A model generated the notes under the pieces. It searched no databases, was not told the origin of the DNA, and saw only the letters and a program-made list of their open reading frames with translations. A stretch of DNA of 7,236 nt from Clostridia bacterium (GTDB lineage: Bacteria > Bacillota > Clostridia > Oscillospirales > Acutalibacteraceae): the NCBI GenBank assembly GCA_900759575.1, contig CAAEVU010000039.1:1-7236 (forward strand), written 5' to 3'. A program made the position numbers and the translations under genes. This document shows positions 1-5,777 of the stretch, one piece after another (positions within the stretch are counted from its first letter, which is position 1; each line of letters begins with the position of its first letter).

Positions 1-1116
1 CACTTCCAGCCGGGAAGCGTCCACCCCCAAAGCGGTGAGGGCGGCCTTCAAACGGGGCACGTAGCCGTGGTGGTCAGCGCCCAGTACGTCGATGGCCAGG
101 TCAAAGTTCCGGGTCACCAGCTTGCCGTAGTGGTAGGCGATATCCGGTACCACGTAGGTGGGAACGCCGTTGGAGCGCACCAGCACAAAATCTTCGCTGC
201 CGTACTTTTCGCCGTGGAACCATAGGGCGCCTTCCTTTTCATAAGTGGCTCCCTTTTCCTTGAGCAGTTCCACTACCCGGTTCACAGCGCCATTTTCGTG
301 AAGGCTGGATTCCTTAAACCAGTTGTCGTACTCCACGCGGTAGCGGAGCAGGTCATCATGCAGACCCTGGATGTTCTTGGGCAGAGCGTATCCCACCAAA
401 GCAGCTCGGCGTTCTTCCTGGCTGGCTTCCACATATTTGTCGCCGTATTCCTGGGCGAAATTTTTGGCGTGCTCAATGATGTCGGCGCCCTTGTATCCGT
501 CCTCCGGGAAAGGCACAGCGTCCTCGCCCTTGTAGATCTGCAAATACCGTGCTTCCAAAGAAGCGCCGAATTTATTCACCTGGTTGCCCGCGTCATTGAT
601 GTAGAATTCCCGCTCCACGTAATAACCGGCAGCGTCCAGCACAGATGCCAAAGCGTCGCCCAGCACGCCGCCGCGGGCGTTGCCGATGTGCATGGGTCCG
701 GTGGGGTTGGCGGAAACGAATTCCACCAGGACCCGCTTGCCGCCGCCGAAATCGCTGCGGCCGTAATCTTTGCCCAGCTTGTGAATATCCTGAAGCACTT
801 CTCCGTAGAAACGGGGTTCGTAGGTGAAGTTCATAAAGCCGGGACCGGCGATCTCACATTTGTTGAAATAAGTGCCCGAAAGATCCAGATTTTCCTGAAT
901 GGCCTGGGCGATTTTTACCGGGGCCATGCGGAACGTGCGGGCGCCGGCCATGGCGGCGTTGCAGGACCAATCCCCGTGGGAGCGGTCCGCCGGCACCTCC
1001 AGGGCGATTTCAGGCAGAGCGGCTTCCGGAAGCTGGCCGTTTTTAATGGCCTGATTCATGGCACGCTCCAGCGCTTCCCGCAGTTGGGCAGTGGCTGTGG
1101 CGACTAATTGAGACAT
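1..1116 (-). CDS. argS: Arginyl-tRNA synthetase, N-terminal 372 codons (runs off the left edge)
   Basis: Class I aminoacyl-tRNA synthetase that charges tRNA-Arg with arginine in the cytosol using ATP. Reading leftward from an ATG at 1116-1114, the frame stays open to base 1, so the C-terminal part (family usually about 550-580 residues) is missing because of the window edge, not a mutation. Visible parts are an N-terminal Arg-tRNA additional domain (about residues 1-115, with the GDWSCNAAM and EIAGPGFMNF blocks), then the class I signature SANPTGPMHIGNARGG, where HIGN at 143-146 is the HIGH-type ATP-binding motif. Next come the YYVEREFYINDAGNQ block and, near the edge, VLGADHHGYVPRLKAAL. The KMSK-type region and the anticodon-binding domain are not in view. 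An AAAGGA Shine-Dalgarno lies just upstream. It is the last visible gene of the ddl-murI-DUF1934-argS operon, 23 bases after the preceding stop codon. Identification is secure. Confidence 0.96.
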   Translation of the reverse strand, partial: MSQLVATATAQLREALERAMNQAIKNGQLPEAALPEIALEVPADRSHGDWSCNAAMAGARTFRMAPVKIAQAIQENLDLSGTYFNKCEIAGPGFMNFTYEPRFYGEVLQDIHKLGKDYGRSDFGGGKRVLVEFVSANPTGPMHIGNARGGVLGDALASVLDAAGYYVEREFYINDAGNQVNKFGASLEARYLQIYKGEDAVPFPEDGYKGADIIEHAKNFAQEYGDKYVEASQEERRAALVGYALPKNIQGLHDDLLRYRVEYDNWFKESSLHENGAVNRVVELLKEKGATYEKEGALWFHGEKYGSEDFVLVRSNGVPTYVVPDIAYHYGKLVTRNFDLAIDVLGADHHGYVPRLKAALTALGVDASRLEV

Positions 1117-1139
1117 GTTTTTCCATCCTTTCTGTTGCT

Positions 1140-1592
1140 TTAGATCCGTTGCCCCGCCCGGCTGCGGGGCTTGACTTCCACAGTGATTTCATTGCTGCTG
1201 GACAAGTTGGAATCGATGTCCAGAGTGTATTGAATATCGATCCGGCCGCCCTGCTCCCCCAGGGAGGAACGAAGGGCGCTGGTAAATACCCCAACCGTCA
1301 AGGTGCCGTATCCTGTGTCGTAAAGGCACAGATGGCGCCGGCCCTCTTCCAAAATCAACCGCGTGGCAGAACCGGACCGCATCATGGTCACTTTGCCAGG
1401 TTCCACCTTCAGCACGGAGGTGTAGGAAACTTTCGGGTCTTCCGTATCGTATTCTTTGTAGGCGATGAACCGGGCGCCTCCCCGGTATGTGTAGGAACCG
1501 GTGGTATTCAAGGTGATCTCCCCGGACGCTTCCTCAAAGTCCGCGTAATCCTGCCGGCCGATGATGTTGATGTCGTAATCGTCCTTTAACAT
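1140..1592 (-). CDS. DUF1934 family (YwiB-like) protein
   Basis: Small soluble protein of about 150 residues, all beta-rich in appearance, with no signal peptide or membrane segment. The pattern of an early INI.G.Q block, a GSYTYRGGARFIAYKEY segment, a middle VLKVEPGKVTMMRSG strand pair and a late GGRIDIQYTLDID strand matches the DUF1934 (YwiB) family, proposed to have a calycin/lipocalin-like barrel. Its biochemical function is not established. In Bacillus subtilis ywiB sits beside argS, as here, which supports the family call by context. Two ATGs are possible, at 1598 and 1592. The AGAAGG Shine-Dalgarno is only about 2 bases from the first but about 8 from the second, so I chose 1592 (MLKDDYDINI). 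It lies between murI (gap about 23 bases) and argS (gap 23 bases) and is surely co-transcribed. Family call is from recalled sequence pattern, moderately strong. Confidence 0.82.
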   Translation of the reverse strand: MLKDDYDINIIGRQDYADFEEASGEITLNTTGSYTYRGGARFIAYKEYDTEDPKVSYTSVLKVEPGKVTMMRSGSATRLILEEGRRHLCLYDTGYGTLTVGVFTSALRSSLGEQGGRIDIQYTLDIDSNLSSSNEITVEVKPRSRAGQRI

Positions 1593-1615
1593 TCCCATTT
1601 CCTTCTTTCGCCGCT

Positions 1616-2434
1616 TCAGGTGGGATAACTTTCAATATCGATGCGCTGTGTGCGGCCTTCCACGCTGTGGCCGAGAAACAATTCTGCCACGTTCATAAAG
1701 TTTTCCGGGGTGTCCGTGACGAAATACCCCACTTTGCGGCGGGAACCTTCCTCACAGAGCAGATCTGCTTCTTTCAGCGCCTGGGTCATAGCCAGAGCGG
1801 CTTCCCGGCCACTGTCGATCAAAGTCACGCCCCGTCCCATAACCGAAGCGATGGTGGGCGCAATGATGGGATAATGGGTGCATCCCAGAATCAGAGTGTC
1901 CACACCTGCCGCCCGTATGGGTGCCAAATACCGTTCCGCCACAAGACGGGTCACTTCATCCTGGGGGGCCACAAAACCGCTTTCTACCAAAGGCACAAAC
2001 AGGGGACAGGCCTGAGGGAACACTTCCAGCTTGTGGTTGATCCGCAGTAAAGCGCTGCGGTAAGAGTCGCTGGCGATGGTGGCAGCCGTGCCGATCACAC
2101 CGATCCGTCCGTTTTTGGTGGCAGCGGCCGCAGCTCTGGCGCTGGGACCGATCACATCGATAAAGGGAACGCTCAAAGCTTCCCCAACGCTGCGTGCCAC
2201 GGAACTTACCGTGCCGCAAGCGGCCAGGACGGCCTTTACGTTCTGGGACAGAAGGAACGCCATGTCCTGCCGGGCGTAACGGCGGATGGTGTCGTTTCCC
2301 CGGGAGCCGTAAGGCACCCGGCCTGTATCGCCGAAGTAGATGATGCTTTCTCCCGGCAGCACTTTTTCCAGCTGTTTTACGGCGGTCAGGCCGCCCAAGC
2401 CGGAATCGAATACGCCGATGGGTCGGTTATCCAT
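1616..2434 (-). CDS. murI: Glutamate racemase
   Basis: Cofactor-independent racemase converting L-glutamate to D-glutamate for peptidoglycan. At 272 residues it has the usual length. The N-terminal GVFDSGLGGLTAV motif carries the substrate-binding Asp10 and Ser11. The first catalytic cysteine is Cys73 in AACGTVSS, and the second is Cys185 in LILGCTHYPI, with His187 beside it. Glu151 in PLFVPLVESGF matches the conserved acidic residue. Two usual residues differ: the Asn after the first cysteine (family ACNT) is Gly74, and the family VIEPG block reads VIGPS. All acid-base residues are retained, so an active racemase is likely. The ATG at 2434 has a strong AAGGAG Shine-Dalgarno about 8 bases upstream. 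It lies 21 bases after the ddl stop in the same operon, so two D-amino-acid enzymes for the cell wall are made together. Confidence 0.95.
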   Translation of the reverse strand: MDNRPIGVFDSGLGGLTAVKQLEKVLPGESIIYFGDTGRVPYGSRGNDTIRRYARQDMAFLLSQNVKAVLAACGTVSSVARSVGEALSVPFIDVIGPSARAAAAATKNGRIGVIGTAATIASDSYRSALLRINHKLEVFPQACPLFVPLVESGFVAPQDEVTRLVAERYLAPIRAAGVDTLILGCTHYPIIAPTIASVMGRGVTLIDSGREAALAMTQALKEADLLCEEGSRRKVGYFVTDTPENFMNVAELFLGHSVEGRTQRIDIESYPT

Positions 2435-2455
2435 GGGTACACTCCTTCCCGAATG

Positions 2456-3535
2456 TTACTGGCCAGCCTTTTGGAAGGCCAATTCAATGAGCTTATCCAG
2501 CAGTTCTCCATAGGTGAGCCCCATGGACATCCACAGCTTGGGGTACATGCTGATGGAGGTAAAGCCCGGCAGGGTGTTGATCTCGTTGAGGATCACCCGA
2601 TGATCCCCTTCCGTAACGAAGAAATCCACCCGGGCCAAACCGGAGCATCCCAACAGCCGGTAAGCCCGTACCGCCACTTGACGGATCTTTTCGGAGACTT
2701 CCGGGTCCAGCCGTGCGGGGATGTAAAGCTGGCTGGTGCCGTTGATGTATTTGTCATCGTAGTCGTAGAACTGAGCAGAGGCGCCAATCTCCCCCACAAT
2801 GGAAGCTTCCGCGTCCCGGTTGCCCAGAACGGCACATTCCACTTCCTGGCCTTTGATGCCCTCTTCCACAACGATCTTGTCGTCTTCCCGGGCAGCTTTT
2901 TCAATGGCCGCGTCCAGATCCTCAAAGCGTTCTACCTTGCTGACGCCCACGGAAGAGCCCGCGTTGGCAGGTTTAACGAATACAGGGAAATCCAGCCGGG
3001 CCTGGATCTTATTTTTGATGGTATCGGCAGCCGCGGTAAAGCGGTCGGCATAGAACCACAGGTAATGGGCCTGTTCCACATCCGCGTTGGACAGCAGAGT
3101 GTGGGTCACCGCCTTGTCCATGCACACTGCGGAAGCCAAAGTGCCGCACCCCACATAGGGGATGCCGGACAGCTGGAACAGTCCCTGGATGGTGCCGTCC
3201 TCGCCGTTTTTACCGTGAAGGGCGGGGAAGATGATGTCCAGCGGGATGATTTCGGCGCCGCCGTCCCGCAGAACCACCAAACCGTGGACCGAGGGGTCGG
3301 GGGAGAGGAATGCAGGGGCCACAGGACCCTGTTCCCAAGCGCCGCTGACAATGTTTTTCACATCGCCGGTGAAAAGGCGCCATTCGCCTTTTTTGGTGAT
3401 GCCGACCATGTGTACGTCGTATTTTTCGGCAGAAAGGTTTTCCAAAATGGAGGTGGCGGACATCCGGGAGACTTCATGCTCGGAGGAAACGCCGCCAAAA
3501 ATCACAGCCAGGCTCAGTTTACCGCTTTTATTCAT
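2456..3535 (-). CDS. ddl: D-alanine--D-alanine ligase
   Basis: ATP-grasp enzyme that joins two D-alanines into the dipeptide terminating peptidoglycan precursors. The 359-residue protein shows the family in order: VIFGGVSSEHEVS (11-23), HGKNGEDGTIQG (107-118), the ATP-grasp segment FVKPANAGSSVGVSK (186-200), the omega-loop DKYING with Lys262-Tyr263, and the metal site Asp304, Glu318 and Asn320 within NEINTLPGFTSISMYP. The Lys-Tyr pair in the omega loop is typical of true D-Ala-D-Ala ligases. VanA/VanB-type D-lactate ligases carry a histidine there, so a vancomycin-resistance ligase is unlikely. I chose the ATG at 3535, which has GGGGTG about 8 bases upstream. An in-frame GTG at 3544 would add three residues but overlaps that site. 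It is the first gene of the leftward operon, with its promoter at 3629-3657 and a leader of about 87 bases. Confidence 0.96.
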   Translation of the reverse strand: MNKSGKLSLAVIFGGVSSEHEVSRMSATSILENLSAEKYDVHMVGITKKGEWRLFTGDVKNIVSGAWEQGPVAPAFLSPDPSVHGLVVLRDGGAEIIPLDIIFPALHGKNGEDGTIQGLFQLSGIPYVGCGTLASAVCMDKAVTHTLLSNADVEQAHYLWFYADRFTAAADTIKNKIQARLDFPVFVKPANAGSSVGVSKVERFEDLDAAIEKAAREDDKIVVEEGIKGQEVECAVLGNRDAEASIVGEIGASAQFYDYDDKYINGTSQLYIPARLDPEVSEKIRQVAVRAYRLLGCSGLARVDFFVTEGDHRVILNEINTLPGFTSISMYPKLWMSMGLTYGELLDKLIELAFQKAGQ

Positions 3536-3628
3536 CGCGATCACACCCCATATGATATAATTAGGTAGGCCAGCAAGTTCCGGACCTTATGCCTTCCTTA
3601 TTTATAGAAAAGGCAGACTCGATTCAAT

Positions 3629-3657
3629 ATTATACTATGCTCTTGGGGATTTCGCAA
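3629..3657 (-). promoter_or_regulatory. Sigma-A type promoter for the ddl-murI-DUF1934-argS operon
   Basis: Read on the minus strand, a -35 box TTGCGA (3657-3652, 4 of 6 consensus) is followed by exactly 17 bases and a perfect -10 box TATAAT (3634-3629). Transcription should begin near 3622, giving a leader of roughly 87 bases before the ddl ATG. It is divergent from the promoter of the plus-strand gene, with about 41 bases between the two -35 boxes. Confidence 0.75.
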
Positions 3658-3698
3658 CTCTTTTCCAGGGGCTTTCAGCAGGAGCGGCCAAAAAAAGA

Positions 3699-3727
3699 TA
3701 GACTTTTCCCGGCTGTCATGCTATACT
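3699..3727 (+). promoter_or_regulatory. Extended -10 promoter for the 261-codon unknown gene
   Basis: A -35-like TAGACT (3699-3704, 4 of 6 consensus), a 17-base spacer and a -10 box TATACT (3722-3727) are preceded by TGC, which makes an extended -10. The predicted start is near 3734, about 40 bases before the TTG start codon. A run of A residues (3689-3696) just upstream of the -35 could act as an UP element. Confidence 0.7.
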
Positions 3728-3773
3728 GTTACCCGAGAAATCGGCAACGCACGAGTAAATGGAGTGAAACATT

Positions 3774-4559
3774 TTGGATATAAAAGCCTTTGAACTGATC
3801 CAGGACGGCCTTTATGAAGAACTGCAAAAGCAAGGGTTCGGGGAGCCCCAGCCTGTGGAAGACCCGGCAGGCCGGCTGGTGATGTTTGCCACAGCGGACG
3901 TGGCGTATGGACTTCTGTACGACAGCAAGCAGCAGCGGTTTGAACTGCGCTCCACCACCTTGAAAGAGGGCGGAAAGCCTGGAAATTGGCGCAGCCTTTC
4001 CCTGTGGCTGTTCGATGAAAAAGAGGGCACCCGGGCTGACGCGGAAAGTATCCTGAACGACTTTTTGGAAGTGGTCCGCGGACCCAAGCGGGTAGCGGTT
4101 GTCCAGCAGAAGCGCCGCGGAAAAGACGGCGAGCGTTCTGTGGACCCGCTGTTTTTCATGAACCGGTTGGTGAATATTTTCCCCGAGCTGAAAGACGAGC
4201 TGAACCAGGAGAAGATCGTCTATGGCCAGGTGCGGTATATCACCTTTATCAAGGCCCATGTGCTGTCCCGCTGCCAGGATTTGGCAATGAAATACCCCAA
4301 CAGCGACCCCATGAAAAAACTTTGCGCCCTGCTGGACGATATGTATAAGAACGGTGACTTGGATACCCGGTCCATCGTGACCATCGGGCTGCTCAACAAT
4401 TTGGATGACAGCGCGTTTCAGGTTTTCCAAGAGCATGTGGGTGAGGACCTGAAAAAGGACATCAAGTTTACCCGGAAGCTCAAGGGCAAGAACATCAAGC
4501 CCGAGCGGAAGAAAAAAACCAAAAAAGTGGTGGCGAAGCCTCTTTCCAACGACCACTAA
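3774..4559 (+). CDS. Conserved-looking hypothetical protein with lysine-rich C-terminal tail
   Basis: I do not recognise this 261-residue protein. It has no signal peptide or membrane segment and is likely cytosolic. Residues 1-100 look like a mixed alpha/beta domain (FELIQDGLYEELQKQGF at the start, then a VAYGLLYDSKQQRFELRS strand pair, then NWRSLSLWLFDE). A basic linker QQKRRGKDGER (111-121) follows. Residues 122-230 look mainly helical (LFFMNRLVNIFPELKDELNQEK, YITFIKAHVLSRCQDLAMKYP). The end, residues 231-256, is very rich in Lys and Arg, which suggests nucleic-acid or ribosome contact; that is inference only. The start is a TTG at 3774 with GGAG at 3761-3764, 9 bases upstream. It is a single-gene unit with its own promoter and terminator, divergent from ddl. 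Codon use looks like that of its neighbours. A real gene is strongly supported by length, ribosome site, promoter and terminator. Confidence 0.88.
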   Translation: MDIKAFELIQDGLYEELQKQGFGEPQPVEDPAGRLVMFATADVAYGLLYDSKQQRFELRSTTLKEGGKPGNWRSLSLWLFDEKEGTRADAESILNDFLEVVRGPKRVAVVQQKRRGKDGERSVDPLFFMNRLVNIFPELKDELNQEKIVYGQVRYITFIKAHVLSRCQDLAMKYPNSDPMKKLCALLDDMYKNGDLDTRSIVTIGLLNNLDDSAFQVFQEHVGEDLKKDIKFTRKLKGKNIKPERKKKTKKVVAKPLSNDH

Positions 4560-4576
4560 ATTTTGGAAAACAAATA

Positions 4577-4608
4577 AAAGGGACGGGGCAGTCAGCACCG
4601 TCCTTTTT
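4577..4608 (+). terminator. Rho-independent terminator after the 261-codon gene
   Basis: The inverted repeat GGACGG (4581-4586) and CCGTCC (4598-4603), with an 11-base loop, is preceded by AAAG and followed by TTTTT (4604-4608). The A and T flanks extend the stem. It begins 18 bases after the stop codon and separates this unit from the ribosomal-protein cluster. The A-rich left flank means it might also work weakly in the other direction. Confidence 0.85.
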
Positions 4609-4681
4609 CTGTAGCGTGTGGAATAGACAGCAGGGACCTGGAATTTTCCCGGAAAATCTGGAAAAACGGGAAGGTTTCTTC

Positions 4682-4711
4682 TTGACAGCCATGTCCCTGT
4701 TGTGCTATACT
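4682..4711 (+). promoter_or_regulatory. Strong sigma-A type promoter for rpmG-secE-nusG and probably rplK-rplA
   Basis: A perfect -35 TTGACA (4682-4687), an 18-base spacer and TATACT (4706-4711) preceded by TGC form an extended -10. The predicted start is near A4718, leaving a leader of about 99 bases before rpmG. A near-perfect inverted repeat, ATTTTCC-C-GGAAAAT (4643-4657), lies about 25 bases upstream of the -35; its role is unknown. Confidence 0.85.
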
Positions 4712-4716
4712 TGTAA

Positions 4717-4816
4717 CACCTCGAAAAAGAGGTTCTTTTTTTGTGCCTGTTTTTCTGAGGGAGGCCGGGGCGGACACGCCCCAAAAATTTTTCCGTAAAA
4801 CGGGAGGTGCCGACAA
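4717..4816 (+). promoter_or_regulatory. Structured 5' leader of the rpmG transcript
   Basis: Three structures are visible. A small hairpin ACCTC (4718-4722) / GAGGT (4729-4733) is followed by TTTTTTT (4736-4742), right at the predicted transcript start. A 6-bp hairpin GGGGCG-GACA-CGCCCC (4767-4782) is followed by AAAAATTTTT. A short CCGT/ACGG hairpin (4793-4803) touches the rpmG ribosome site GGGAGGTG (4802-4809). CACCTC at 4717-4722 is also complementary to GAGGTG in that ribosome site, so alternative pairing is possible. I do not recognise it as a known leader family. Confidence 0.45.
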
Positions 4817-4966
4817 ATGAGAGTGAAGGTCGTGCTGGCCTGCACTGAGTGCAAGCAGAGAAACTACAACACGAAGAAAAACAAGAAGAACGATCCCGAC
4901 AGGCTGGAAATGAACAAGTACTGCAGGTTCTGCCGGAAGCACACCCTGCACAGGGAAACCAAGTAA
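4817..4966 (+). CDS. rpmG: 50S ribosomal protein L33 (zinc-binding type)
   Basis: Small basic protein of the large ribosomal subunit, near the E site. The 49-residue product MRVKVVLACTECKQRNYNT begins like typical L33. It carries two CxxC pairs, Cys9/Cys12 and Cys36/Cys39, so it is the zinc-binding paralogue, not the zinc-free form induced under zinc limitation. The ATG at 4817 follows GGGAGG (4802-4807) by 9 bases. It is the first gene of the cluster, followed 12 bases later by secE, whose ribosome site overlaps the rpmG stop codon. The rpmG-secE-nusG order is common in Firmicutes. No tRNA gene lies between rpmG and secE. Confidence 0.97.
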   Translation: MRVKVVLACTECKQRNYNTKKNKKNDPDRLEMNKYCRFCRKHTLHRETK

Positions 4967-4978
4967 GGAGCAGAAGAC

Positions 4979-5215
4979 ATGGCTGAAAACGTCAAGAAGA
5001 ACGAAAACGCCGTTGTCCGTTTCTTCAAGCGCGTGGCGAAATTCTTCCGCGACTGCAAGGGTGAGATGAAAAAGATCGTGTGGCCCACCCCCAAGGCTAC
5101 GTTCAAGAACACCGGCGTTGTGCTGGTGACCATCATTGTGGTGGCCTTGTTCGTTTTCCTGCTGGACACCGTGTTCATGAACCTTTTGGGTCTTGTAATG
5201 GACGTGGCCGGATAA
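4979..5215 (+). CDS. secE: Preprotein translocase subunit SecE
   Basis: Essential membrane subunit that clamps SecY in the SecYEG translocon. The 78-residue product is the short single-span form typical of Gram-positive bacteria. A charged cytosolic N terminus leads into the amphipathic segment VVRFFKRVAKFFRDCKGEM (12-30). The conserved KKIVWPT motif (31-37) follows, then one transmembrane helix of about residues 45-65 (TGVVLVTIIVVALFVFLLD). The ATG at 4979 has AAGGAG at 4965-4970, 8 bases upstream and overlapping the rpmG TAA, which suggests translational coupling. The gap to nusG is 37 bases. Confidence 0.96.
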   Translation: MAENVKKNENAVVRFFKRVAKFFRDCKGEMKKIVWPTPKATFKNTGVVLVTIIVVALFVFLLDTVFMNLLGLVMDVAG

Positions 5216-5252
5216 CATCCCTTTTTGGGTTTCAGGAAAGCGGAGGTAGCAG

Positions 5253-5777
5253 ATGGCTGAAGAAGCAAAATGGTATGTGGTTCACACCTATTCCGGGTAT
5301 GAGAACAAAGTTGCCTCGAACCTGGAAAAAACGGTGGAAAACCGCCAACTGCAGGATCTGATCCAAGAGATCCGGGTGCCTACCGAAAAAGTGACGGAGA
5401 TCACCGATTCGGGCAAGCGCAAGGAAGTGGAACGGAAGATCTTTCCCGGCTATGTCATCGTGAAAATGGTGATGACTGACGAATCCTGGTACGCAGTGCG
5501 GAATATCCGCGGATGTACAGGGTTTGTGGGTCCCTCCTCCAAGCCGATCCCGCTGACGGAGGACGAAGTGGCCCGGCTGGGAATTGACAAGAAAGAGGTC
5601 GAGGTCAGCTACAAGGTAGGCGACTCGGTGAACATCGTGGACGGGCCCTTGGAGGGCTTTGTCGGTACGGTGGAAGAAATGGACGTGGAGAAAAACCGCG
5701 TGCGTGTCACCGTGTCCATGTTCGGACGGGAAACCCCCGTGGAATTGGAGTTGGACCAGGCTGAGCCCGTGGATTAA
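5253..5777 (+). CDS. nusG: Transcription termination/antitermination factor NusG
   Basis: Cytosolic elongation factor that binds RNA polymerase through its N-terminal NGN domain; its C-terminal KOW domain contacts partners such as ribosomal protein S10 or Rho. At 174 residues it has normal length. The NGN domain covers about 5-110 (WYVVHTYSGYENKVASNL, KIFPGYVIVKM at 62-72, SWYAVRNIRGCTGFVG at 78-93). The KOW domain covers about 121-172 (VGDSVNIVDGPLEGFVGTVEEMD, FGRETPVELELDQ). Bacillus subtilis NusG has RNTPG where this has RNIRG, so the Thr reported there to touch non-template DNA at pauses is Ile85 (from memory). The ATG at 5253 has GGAGG about 8 bases upstream. The following 159 bases before rplK hold several hairpins. 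Confidence 0.97.
   Translation: MAEEAKWYVVHTYSGYENKVASNLEKTVENRQLQDLIQEIRVPTEKVTEITDSGKRKEVERKIFPGYVIVKMVMTDESWYAVRNIRGCTGFVGPSSKPIPLTEDEVARLGIDKKEVEVSYKVGDSVNIVDGPLEGFVGTVEEMDVEKNRVRVTVSMFGRETPVELELDQAEPVD

Noticed and set aside
298..1107. Long plus-strand open frame of 269 codons
   Set aside because: It lies antisense to argS, whose protein carries the class I signature and all expected blocks. The plus-strand translation shows no family motif and has no ribosome site.
2456..3535. Vancomycin-resistance type (VanA-like) ligase
   Set aside because: The omega loop holds Lys-Tyr as in D-Ala-D-Ala ligases, and no vanH or vanX-like neighbour is present.
3544..3544. GTG start for ddl at 3544
   Set aside because: It lies inside the GGGGTG ribosome site that serves the ATG at 3535, leaving no proper spacing.
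2453..3568. Plus-strand open frame of 371 codons covering ddl
   Set aside because: It is an antisense shadow of ddl caused by codon bias; the minus-strand protein has the full ATP-grasp motif set.
3591..3614. Hairpin GCCTT...AAGGC in the ddl leader as a riboswitch
   Set aside because: The stem is only 5 bp with a 14-base loop, and no known riboswitch or T-box motif is visible.
3729..4784. Minus-strand open frame of 351 codons
   Set aside because: It is antisense to the 261-codon gene and runs across its terminator and into the rpmG promoter, which are clear signals on the plus strand.
4592..5268. Minus-strand open frames over rpmG and secE
   Set aside because: They oppose two unmistakable genes (L33 with paired CxxC, SecE with KKIVWPT), so they are shadows.
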